The notes under the pieces were generated by a model. That model ran no database searches and was not told the origin of the DNA. It saw nothing but the letters and a program-made list of their open reading frames with translations. Shown here piece by piece: positions 1 to 6,039 of a DNA stretch of 9,674 bases. Source of the stretch: Chloroflexota bacterium (lineage in GTDB: Bacteria; Chloroflexota; Limnocylindria; Limnocylindrales; CSP1-4); NCBI GenBank assembly GCA_021802185.1, contig JAKAAV010000053.1, positions 1 through 9,674 of the forward strand, written 5' to 3'. Position 1 is the first letter of the stretch. The number at the start of each line of letters is the position of its first letter. The position numbers and the translations under genes are program-made.

Positions 1-424
1 GGAGCGCCGCCCGGAGTCTCGCACCCGGGACGGCGGCCGTGGCCCGCGGGTCGACCTTCACGACGATCCCGCGCTCCTCGCGTCCGCGCACCCGCAGGCC
101 ATCGAGGAGCGCGTCGAGGACGGCATCCCCGTCGGGCGCGGACGCATCCCACGCCGGTCCGTGCGGCACGTAGAGCACGCGCCGGCCGGCCGTCGCGTCG
201 CGCACGAGGACCTGCGCCACACCCCGGATCGCACCGTCCGGATTCGTCGCGATGATCCGGTCCGGACGCTCGCCCCCCGTGCGCGCGACCTCCCCCCACG
301 CCCACGCCTGGAGCGGGTCGGCCGATGGCAGCGCGGCGACGAACCTGTCCCAGGCCGCGCGGTCCGCGTCGCGCGCGGCACGGACGAAGAGGGGAGACGG
401 GCGCGGTCCTCCGTCGTCGCTCAG
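1..424 (-). CDS. FemAB-family peptidoglycan aminoacyltransferase, second copy (partial, 3' end outside the window)
   Basis: Reading the minus strand from 424 gives an open frame to the window edge, 141 residues, with no stop. It looks like the N-terminal half of a FemAB/FemX (lipid II aminoacyl-tRNA-dependent transferase) protein: AAWDRFVAAL at about residues 23-32, the typical LQAWAWGEV at 38-46, a GVAQVLVR strand, and YVPHGPAWD at 85-93 followed by a helix and IVVKVDPR. The same landmarks occur in order in the FemAB gene at 2109-3362, so these are paralogues. The family adds amino acids from charged tRNA to the side-chain amine of stem residue 3. No ATG, GTG or TTG occurs in frame near the domain start. 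The only well-placed start is CTG at 424-422, which overlaps the murE stop as CTGA and has GGAGGG 6 nt upstream. The next upstream candidate, GTG at 478, would add 18 Gly/Arg-rich residues inside murE. The family call is firm; the start is less sure. The substrate amino acid cannot be read from the sequence. Confidence 0.8.
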   Translation of the reverse strand, partial: MSDDGGPRPSPLFVRAARDADRAAWDRFVAALPSADPLQAWAWGEVARTGGERPDRIIATNPDGAIRGVAQVLVRDATAGRRVLYVPHGPAWDASAPDGDAVLDALLDGLRVRGREERGIVVKVDPRATAAVPGARLRAAL

Positions 425-1992
425 CGCCGGCCCTCCAGCTCCGCGATCGCCGCCTCGACCTCCGCGCGCTCGTTCCACGGATGCGGGCCGTCCGCCATCT
501 CGATCGTCGACTCGTGTCCCTTGCCCGCGAGCACCACGACATCGCCGGGTCGCGCGCGCTCGAGCGCGGCGCGGATCGCGGTGGCGCGGTCGGCGATCAG
601 CAGGAGATCGTGGTCGCGCACGCGGCCCGCCTCCTCGGCGCCCCTGGCGATCTCGTCCAGGATCCGGTCGCGGTCCTCCCCGCGCGGGTCCTCGTCGGTC
701 ACGACGACGAGCCGGCACCGTTCGCCGGCGACGTGGCCCATGACCCGGCGCTTGACGACGTCCCGCTCGCCCGCCGACCCGAACACCGCGACGAGGCCAC
801 CGCCGCCACTTTCCGCGACGGGCGCGAGATCGTCGAGGACGAGCTCGAGCGCGTTGGGCGTGTGGGCATAGTCGACGACGACGGTGAACGGCAGCCTCGT
901 GGGGACGCGCTCCATGCGGCCGGGAACTCGCTCGACGCCCTCCAGGCCCCGCCGGGCGGCGTCCGGATCGAGCCCGAGCGCCTCGGCCGTCGCCAGCGCG
1001 GCCAGCGCGTTGTGGGCATTGAACTGTCCCGCCAGGTGGAGTGTCACCGGGCCGCGCCAGCGGGGCGTGGCGACCTCGAGCCGAAGCGCGTCGGCGTCCT
1101 GCCGGAGGGCGAGCAGGCGCACGTCCGCGTCGGGGTGTCGCCCGTAGCCGACCAGCCGCGCACCCGCCCGGGTGGTCGCTTCCATGAACTCCGGCGCCCA
1201 CCGGTCGTCCAGGTTCACGACGCCCGTCTTGCCCCAGCCCTTCTCCGGGTTCCGCTCGCCGGGCGCCAGCGCCTCGAACAACCGGCGCTTTGCCGCCCGG
1301 TAGGCGTCGTGCGTCCCGTGGAACTCGAGGTGCTCGTGGGTCAGATTCGTGATGACGGCAACGTCGTAGGCGATCTCGCCGACCCGGTCGAGCGCGAGCC
1401 CGTGGGACGTCGATTCGACGACGGCGAACGCATCGCCCGCGTCGAGCATCGCGGCGAGCGCCGCCTGCAGCTCGGGGGCCTCCGGTGTCGTGGCACGCGA
1501 GGGACCGCCGAACGGACGGCCGCCGGCGATCGTCGTGACCGTTCCGGTCAGGCCGCACGGCCGGCCGGCGACGTCGAGCATGGCCCGGACCAGGAAGCTC
1601 GTCGTCGTCTTGCCGTCGGTGCCGGTGATCCCGACGATCCCGAGCCGGCGGCTCGGGAAGTCGTGGAACCAGGCGGCCGCGGTGGCAAGCGCGGGACGCG
1701 CGGCGCGGACGACGACCTGCGGGACGGCGACGTCGACAAGCGGACGCTCGACGATCACGGCACGCGCCCCCGCAGCCACGGCCTCCGGGACGTATGCGTG
1801 CCCGTCCTGCCGCGTCCCGGGGATCGCCACGAACAGGCTGCCCGCGGTCACGCGTCGTGAGTCGTACTCGATCGAGCCGATCTCCGCGGTGAGCCCGACA
1901 TCGCCGCCTTCGGCGGGCACGACCGAGGCGAGGTTCTCGCGGCGTTCGAGGATCTCGATCAGGCCGCCGAGGAGGTTCTGAGGCTCAGGCAT
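421..1992 (-). CDS. murE: UDP-MurNAc-tripeptide synthetase (MurE ligase)
   Basis: Cytoplasmic ATP-dependent ligase that adds the third amino acid to UDP-MurNAc-L-Ala-D-Glu in peptidoglycan synthesis. The 523-residue length fits the family. Visible landmarks in order: an N-terminal UMP-binding domain (IEYDSRRVTAGSLFVAIPG at 41-59), the Mur ligase P-loop GITGTDGKTT at 121-130, TTPEAPELQ at 168-176, STSHGLALDRV, TNLTHEHLEFHGT, the presumed carbamylated lysine in YRAAK (K235), DYAHTPN at 374-380 and GKGHE at 490-494. The third-residue specificity motif, DNPR in meso-DAP enzymes, reads EDPR here (E434-R437). The diamino acid is therefore unsettled; Lys or Orn would fit the FemAB neighbours. ATG at 1992 is chosen because the protein start is natural there and a -10-like hexamer sits just upstream. 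GTG at 2022 would add 10 unlikely residues and has no SD. The stop overlaps the next FemAB gene by 4 nt. Confidence 0.95.
   Translation of the reverse strand: MPEPQNLLGGLIEILERRENLASVVPAEGGDVGLTAEIGSIEYDSRRVTAGSLFVAIPGTRQDGHAYVPEAVAAGARAVIVERPLVDVAVPQVVVRAARPALATAAAWFHDFPSRRLGIVGITGTDGKTTTSFLVRAMLDVAGRPCGLTGTVTTIAGGRPFGGPSRATTPEAPELQAALAAMLDAGDAFAVVESTSHGLALDRVGEIAYDVAVITNLTHEHLEFHGTHDAYRAAKRRLFEALAPGERNPEKGWGKTGVVNLDDRWAPEFMEATTRAGARLVGYGRHPDADVRLLALRQDADALRLEVATPRWRGPVTLHLAGQFNAHNALAALATAEALGLDPDAARRGLEGVERVPGRMERVPTRLPFTVVVDYAHTPNALELVLDDLAPVAESGGGGLVAVFGSAGERDVVKRRVMGHVAGERCRLVVVTDEDPRGEDRDRILDEIARGAEEAGRVRDHDLLLIADRATAIRAALERARPGDVVVLAGKGHESTIEMADGPHPWNERAEVEAAIAELEGRR
431..436 (-). promoter_or_regulatory. 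Shine-Dalgarno for the CTG-started FemAB gene
   Basis: On the minus strand GGAGGG lies inside the last codons of murE, 6 nt before CTG at 424-422. It is a near-perfect anti-SD match at normal spacing. It is the main reason to accept CTG as the start, because no standard start codon in this frame lies between it and the conserved FemAB core. Confidence 0.6.
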
Positions 1993-2004
1993 GCGGCCAT
2001 GGTA
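1993..2004 (-). promoter_or_regulatory. Candidate -10 element and leaderless start of murE
   Basis: The minus strand reads TACCAT (2004-1999), GGCCGC, then the murE ATG. The hexamer fits the TAnnnT -10 pattern, and a transcript would begin at or next to the A of ATG. No Shine-Dalgarno precedes the ATG and I see no convincing -35. This is inferred from spacing and from the similar arrangement at topA. Confidence 0.35.
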
Positions 2005-2108
2005 CGGACGACGGGCGGTCACGGCCCGCGGACCGGAGGCAGGTGCCTGGAACGCGACCGCGGCCCGAACCCGCCCGGGCGCACGGGATGGCGCTCACTG
2101 GTCGGCGC
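1993..2108 (-). other. Spacer between the first femAB and murE
   Basis: This 116-bp stretch is the only non-overlapping junction between topA and the left edge. It has no convincing ORF of its own. A 10-bp GC palindrome at 2072-2081 is too ordinary at this base composition to call a terminator, and no T-run follows it. The only signal I would keep is the -10-like hexamer directly before the murE ATG. Confidence 0.5.
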
Positions 2109-3362
2109 TCACGGCTCGGCGCCGTCGGCCGTGCCGCGGCGCTCGCGATCGAGCCTGCGACGCGCCAGCAGCACGCGGCCGGATTGCGCGGCCTGGACGG
2201 CGCGGCGGACGAGCGGCCGGACGGGCAGCTCGAGACCGCCGATGAAGTCGACCTCGCGGCCGCCGAACCCGACCTTGAAGTGCTCGATCCCGGCGTGCGA
2301 GAGCCCCCAAAGGTCGTACAGCGCGTAGCCCGCTTCGCGCGACCGGCGGATCGCCTCCCACTTCAGCAGGTAGTTCGCACGCGAGTCGGCGCCGGCCTGC
2401 GTCATGCCGCCGTACGGCTCGACGATCCGCGAGCCCCAGCCGATGAGCATCAGGGTCGCCTGCGCCGCATCGTCCGCGTCCCGGGCGAACAGCAGGCGTG
2501 CGCGCCCGTGCCGGGCGAACGCCTCGAACACGCCGCGGTACGTCCCCTCCGTCCGGTACGTGAACCCGGCTCGCCTGGCCGTCTCGACGTAGATCGCGTA
2601 GAACTCGCCCAGGGCTTCCTGGCCGGCATCCACGATCGTGACACCGCTCCGGCGTGCCTTCTGCACGTACTGCCGCCACTTGCCGCGCAGGTCGCCCCAC
2701 AGCGCCGCCTCGTCCTGCGCCAGATCGATCCATCGGGAGCGCGCCGGCTGGGGTGACGCCGTCGGCCGCCAGCCTGCCCGCCGGAACCATTCGAGTTCGG
2801 GGCCGCCGACCTCCATCTCGGGGTCGATGACGACGTGGCTGAGGCGCTCGTCACGGGCGATCCGCCGCACGGCGTCGGTCCACGCGGCGACTGCCGACTC
2901 GTCGAGCGAAGGTGCGATCGGTCCGCGCGGGGCGTAGCCGACCGACCATGGCAGCGGCCCGATCCGGTGCACGAGGAGCTGGCTCCCGACGGAACCGGGC
3001 GATGGTTGCCTGCCGCCTCCCGCTCCCCGGGCGCTGCCGGCTCCGCGGGTGCTTGCCGTGCCGCCGGTCGCGGCGGGACCCGTGTCACCTCCCCCGATGC
3101 CCGCGGTGCCGACGGCGGCTCCGGTGCGTGCCGTGCCTCCGACCAGGACCCGCCGTGGCCGCCAACCGTTCCTCGCCTTCACGTCGGCCCAGGGGCTCGC
3201 CTGGAGGTACGGCGACAGTGGTGTCGACGCGACGAACGCGTCCCACGCCGCCGCGTCCGGCTCGGTCGGGCCGAGGTCCTGCTCAATCCCGCCGAGCGAG
3301 GGCTCGGTCCCGCCGTGCGAGGGCCGGCGCGCACCGCCGCCCGACGCCTGCTCGCCGCTCAC
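2109..3362 (-). CDS. FemAB-family lipid II aminoacyltransferase, first copy
   Basis: A 417-residue FemAB/FemX-type protein, two tandem GNAT-like folds in this family, expected to transfer amino acids from aminoacyl-tRNA to the stem peptide of lipid II at the inner membrane face. Visible landmarks: WDAFVASTPLSPYLQASPW at 40-58, GYAPRGPIAP, the conserved GKWRQYVQKARRSGV stretch, FYAIYVETARRAGFTYR, a GGMTQAGADSRANYLLKWEA core and YDLWGLSHAGIEHFKVGFGG near the C-terminus. The last stretch is highly characteristic. GTG at 3362 is chosen because it overlaps the murJ stop as GTGA and has GGAGG 5 nt upstream. Two oddities: a 35-residue Gly/Glu/Pro-rich N-terminal tail, and a Gly/Ala/Thr-rich insertion of about 52 residues (75-126) inside the first subdomain. 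Placed between murJ and murE, its job is very likely peptidoglycan branching. The exact amino acid added is unknown. Confidence 0.92.
   Translation of the reverse strand: MSGEQASGGGARRPSHGGTEPSLGGIEQDLGPTEPDAAAWDAFVASTPLSPYLQASPWADVKARNGWRPRRVLVGGTARTGAAVGTAGIGGGDTGPAATGGTASTRGAGSARGAGGGRQPSPGSVGSQLLVHRIGPLPWSVGYAPRGPIAPSLDESAVAAWTDAVRRIARDERLSHVVIDPEMEVGGPELEWFRRAGWRPTASPQPARSRWIDLAQDEAALWGDLRGKWRQYVQKARRSGVTIVDAGQEALGEFYAIYVETARRAGFTYRTEGTYRGVFEAFARHGRARLLFARDADDAAQATLMLIGWGSRIVEPYGGMTQAGADSRANYLLKWEAIRRSREAGYALYDLWGLSHAGIEHFKVGFGGREVDFIGGLELPVRPLVRRAVQAAQSGRVLLARRRLDRERRGTADGAEP
2985..3140 (-). repeat. Low-complexity Gly/Ala/Thr/Ser-rich insertion in the first FemAB protein
   Basis: Residues 75-126 are mostly Gly, Ala, Thr and Ser with a few Arg, including short imperfect repeats such as GTARTGAAVGTAGIGGG. 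It separates the RRVLV strand from the LLVHRIGPLPW strand, which are close together in ordinary FemAB proteins. The frame stays open and the flanking motifs are intact, so it is probably a flexible surface loop rather than a frameshift. Confidence 0.7.
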
Positions 3363-4945
3363 CCGAGCCTCCGCCCGGCCGCGTTGCGAACGAGCCGCAC
3401 GGTCTCGGGCAGCTCCGGGACCCGGAACAGGTAGCACCACGCCGCGTAGACCGCGCCGCCGGCCGCGGTGGCCAGGACCAGCTCGAGCAGCACGAACAGC
3501 CTCCCCGGCGTGACCCCCATGGCCGAGCGGACGGCGTCGAGGACGAAGCCCGCCGCGTAGGCCGCCACGATCGACCCGACCGCGAAGATCGCCGCCGCGA
3601 TCACGAGGCCGCGGAGGTCGAGCGTCGAGGCCCGGCGCGTCAACAGGACCGTGAGAGCGGCCGCCTCGACCCATGCCCCGAGGGCGATGCCGAGCGCGAG
3701 CCCGCGCAGGCCGAGCGGCCCGACGGTCGCGACGGACACGACGACGTTGATCGCGACCGCGACGAGCGCGGCCCACACCGGGATGCGCGTCTCCTTGTCG
3801 GCGTAGAACGCTCGCGCGAGAACGACGACGAGCGAGTCTGCCGCGAGCCCGACGAGGAAGAACCCGAGCGCGTCGGCCGTGACGGAGACGTCGCCATGCG
3901 TGAAGTTGCCGTAGCCGAAGAGCAGGTCGACGACCTGGGTCCGGACGACGAACCCGACCGCGGCGAGGAACAGCATGACGAACAGCAGCAGGCGCAGCGA
4001 TCGAGTCACCAGCCGCCCGAACGTGACGTGCTCCCCCGCCGCCAGCGCGGTCGACATCGATGGGAGCAGCACGACGCCGAGCGGCAGCCCGAGGACTCCG
4101 ATCGGGATCTGGTAGGCCGTGAAGGCCGCGGTGTAGTCGGTGATGAGGCCCGCCCCGAGGCCGGACGCCAGCAGGGTGTTGACGATGAAGGTGATCTGGG
4201 TCGCGCCGAGACCGAGGGCGCGCGGCGCGACCAGCCGGACGACCTCGCGGGTCTCCGGGTCGTGCGTGTCCGCGATCGGGGTGTAGCGGTAACCCATGGC
4301 GTCCAGCGGCAGGATCTGGACGAGCACGCTGAGTGCGCCGCCCACGACGACGCCGATCGCGGCAACCGCCACGCCCATCGAAGCGCCCAGCAGCGCGACC
4401 GGCACGATGATCGCCAGGTTGTACAGGAGCGGCGCGATCGCCGCCGCCGTGAACCGGTTGCCGGCGTTCAGCACGCTCGTCGCGACCGCGGAGAACGCGA
4501 GCAGGATCGGCGAGAGCAGCATGATCCGGCTGAGCCGGACCGCGAGCGCCATCTGCGGCGCGGTGAAGTCCTGCGTGATGAGCGGCATGATCCACGGCGC
4601 GAGCAGGAAGAACACGACGCCGAGCACGATCAGCGCAAGCAACATGAGGTTCGTGACGCTCGAGACGAGCCGCCAGGCCTGCCGGTGCCGGCCCTCGTGG
4701 AACAGCCCCGCGAGCACGGGGATCAGCGCGGAACCGAGCGCGCCGGCTGCGACGAGCTGGAAGATCGCATCCGGGATCCGGAAGGCGGCGAGGTAGGCGT
4801 CGAGATCGCGGCCGGCGCCGAACACGGCGAGCAGCACGGCCGTGCGCACCCAGCCGAGAACGCGCGAAGCGAGGAACGCCCCGGTCACGACGAGGCCGGC
4901 GCGGACGAGCGTGCGGCCGTTCGCGGTGGCTCCGATCTCCGTCAC
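3359..4945 (-). CDS. murJ: Lipid II flippase MurJ (MviN family)
   Basis: A 528-residue polytopic membrane protein of the MOP superfamily that moves lipid II from the inner to the outer face of the membrane. The length matches the family, and the sequence is a run of hydrophobic segments consistent with about 14 helices. Diagnostic stretches include ASRVLGWVRTAVLLAVFGAG at 26-45, AYLAAFRIPDAIFQLVAAG at 50-68, GALGSALIPVLAGLF, the PIGVLGLPLGVVLLPSMS region, and ARAFYADKETRIPVWAA. R28 and R34 in the first segment align with the basic residues of the E. coli central cavity (R18 and R24). GTG at 4945 overlaps the xerC stop as GTGA. The SD is poor (AGGGAA only 1 nt away), so translation probably depends on coupling. 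Its own stop overlaps femAB in the same way. Placement with FemAB and MurE supports the peptidoglycan role. Confidence 0.95.
   Translation of the reverse strand: MTEIGATANGRTLVRAGLVVTGAFLASRVLGWVRTAVLLAVFGAGRDLDAYLAAFRIPDAIFQLVAAGALGSALIPVLAGLFHEGRHRQAWRLVSSVTNLMLLALIVLGVVFFLLAPWIMPLITQDFTAPQMALAVRLSRIMLLSPILLAFSAVATSVLNAGNRFTAAAIAPLLYNLAIIVPVALLGASMGVAVAAIGVVVGGALSVLVQILPLDAMGYRYTPIADTHDPETREVVRLVAPRALGLGATQITFIVNTLLASGLGAGLITDYTAAFTAYQIPIGVLGLPLGVVLLPSMSTALAAGEHVTFGRLVTRSLRLLLFVMLFLAAVGFVVRTQVVDLLFGYGNFTHGDVSVTADALGFFLVGLAADSLVVVLARAFYADKETRIPVWAALVAVAINVVVSVATVGPLGLRGLALGIALGAWVEAAALTVLLTRRASTLDLRGLVIAAAIFAVGSIVAAYAAGFVLDAVRSAMGVTPGRLFVLLELVLATAAGGAVYAAWCYLFRVPELPETVRLVRNAAGRRLG
3368..3372 (-). 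promoter_or_regulatory. Shine-Dalgarno for the first FemAB gene
   Basis: GGAGG on the minus strand lies in the last codons of murJ, 5 nt before GTG at 3362. It supports the GTG start, although an open frame continues upstream through murJ in this register. Confidence 0.7.
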
Positions 4946-6039
4946 GTTCCCTGCGTCTGTCCCCTGGCCCCTGCGGCGTCGCGTCGCGAGCGCGGATGCG
5001 CCGAAGCGTAGGCGGACCGCAGCCTGCCTGGTGACACGTGCGTGTACAGCTGCGTGGTGTTGAGGCTCGAGTGGCCGAGCAGTTCCTGCACGACGCGAAG
5101 ATCCGCTCCCCCATCGAGCAGATGGCTGGCGAACGAATGCCGCAAGGTGTGCGGGCCGATGCCCGAGGGCAGCCCAGCCAGTCGCACGAGCCGGTCGATC
5201 CGGAGCCGGATGCCACGGACGCCGAGCGGGCCACCGCTCGCGTTCAGGAACACGGACCCGGCGTCCGGTCCCGGTGCACGCCCTGCCAGCGCCGGCCGCA
5301 CGTCCCGCAGGTACTCGTCGAGCGCGTCCACCGCGGGGCGCCCGAGCAGGCCTGCCCGCTCCTTCCGGCCCTTGCCCAGCACGCGGACCTCGCCGTGGCG
5401 AAGGTCGACGTCAGCGAGCCTGAGGCCGGCGAGCTCGCTGATCCGCAGTCCGGCCGCGTACGCGGTCTCGACGATCGCCCGGTCGCGCACCGCGAGCCGC
5501 GCGGCCTCCTCGGCACGGGTGCGCGGGTGCGCGCGCGCCGCCGGGTCGGCCCGTCCCCTGCCGGTGTCGCCGCCTCGCCCCGGGCCGTCCCCGGTGTCGG
5601 TGTCGCCGCCGCGGCCCGGATCGGGTCCGTGCACGTCCGTGGCGTCGATGAGCGCCTCGACCTCGCCGATCTCGAGCACCTTCGGCAGCCGCGCACCCTG
5701 GCGCGGCGTCGCGATGGCCGCCCAGGGGTCGCCCTCGACCCAGCCCGCCCGGCGCGCGTGCCGGTAGAACGAACGGACGGCGCCGAGCCGGCTCCCGACC
5801 GATCGACGCGCGAGTCGTTCCGAGAGGTGCACGAGGTAGCCGCGGAGCACGTTCCGCGCCGGGCGCTCCCACGACGCGTCGTCGGAGTGGCCCGGCCGGC
5901 GCAGCACCGCCGCCTCCGGCGACGCGAGCCACCCGAGGTAGTCGGTCAGGGAGATCCGGTATGCACGGAGCGTGTGCGGCGAGGCGTCACGCGCGGCGAG
6001 CGCCTCGAGGAACGAGGCGAGCGCCTCGTCCCCCGTCAC
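4942..6039 (-). CDS. xerC: Tyrosine recombinase XerC/XerD type
   Basis: Site-specific recombinase of the Xer family, which resolves chromosome dimers at dif by strand exchange through a 3'-phosphotyrosine. It has 365 residues against about 300 usual. The N-terminal SAM-like DNA-binding domain covers about 1-115 (FLEALAARDASPHTLRAY, then SRLGAVRSFYRHARRAGW). The catalytic domain keeps the whole set: R199 in GLRISEL, K223 in GKGRKER, H297 and R300 in HTLRHSFASH, H323 in LGHSS and nucleophile Y332 in TQLYTH. The extra length is a Gly/Asp/Arg-rich insertion at about 137-176, just before the catalytic core. GTG at 6039 overlaps the topA stop as GTGA with no clear SD, so translational coupling is likely. 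XerC and XerD are hard to separate by eye; the topA neighbour and the lack of integrase features favour the housekeeping Xer role over a phage integrase. I saw no dif site in the window. Confidence 0.9.
   Translation of the reverse strand: MTGDEALASFLEALAARDASPHTLRAYRISLTDYLGWLASPEAAVLRRPGHSDDASWERPARNVLRGYLVHLSERLARRSVGSRLGAVRSFYRHARRAGWVEGDPWAAIATPRQGARLPKVLEIGEVEALIDATDVHGPDPGRGGDTDTGDGPGRGGDTGRGRADPAARAHPRTRAEEAARLAVRDRAIVETAYAAGLRISELAGLRLADVDLRHGEVRVLGKGRKERAGLLGRPAVDALDEYLRDVRPALAGRAPGPDAGSVFLNASGGPLGVRGIRLRIDRLVRLAGLPSGIGPHTLRHSFASHLLDGGADLRVVQELLGHSSLNTTQLYTHVSPGRLRSAYASAHPRSRRDAAGARGQTQGT
5512..5631 (-). repeat. Gly/Asp-rich insertion in XerC with an internal duplication
   Basis: Residues 137-176 sit between EVEALIDATD and RLAVRDRAIVETAYAAG, a join that is normally only a few residues long in Xer proteins. 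The insertion contains PGRGGDT twice (residues 141-147 and 153-159), as expected of a small tandem duplication. The second half is Ala/Arg-rich. Catalytic residues on the C-terminal side are all intact. Confidence 0.7.

Noticed and set aside
58..381. 107-codon minus-strand frame at the left edge
   Set aside because: It is Arg/Ser-rich with no domain and overlaps the FemAB-like frame, which has clear family motifs in another register.
325..1860. 511-codon plus-strand open frame opposite murE
   Set aside because: It is rich in Arg, Ala, Gly and Pro without any domain. Long antisense frames are expected at this GC content, and the minus strand encodes a complete, motif-bearing MurE.
2072..2081. 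10-bp palindrome in the femAB-murE spacer as a terminator
   Set aside because: It is all G and C with no loop and no T-run. Such palindromes are common by chance at this GC level.
2912..5011. 699-codon plus-strand open frame opposite murJ and femAB
   Set aside because: It is dominated by Arg, Asp and Glu repeats that come from complementing GC-rich hydrophobic codons. It has no recognisable fold and lies over MurJ.
3363..5234. Upstream part of a 1041-codon frame that includes the first FemAB
   Set aside because: Only the part after GTG at 3362 resembles FemAB. The rest is a shadow of murJ and xerC with Arg-rich low-complexity sequence, so I do not call a giant fusion.
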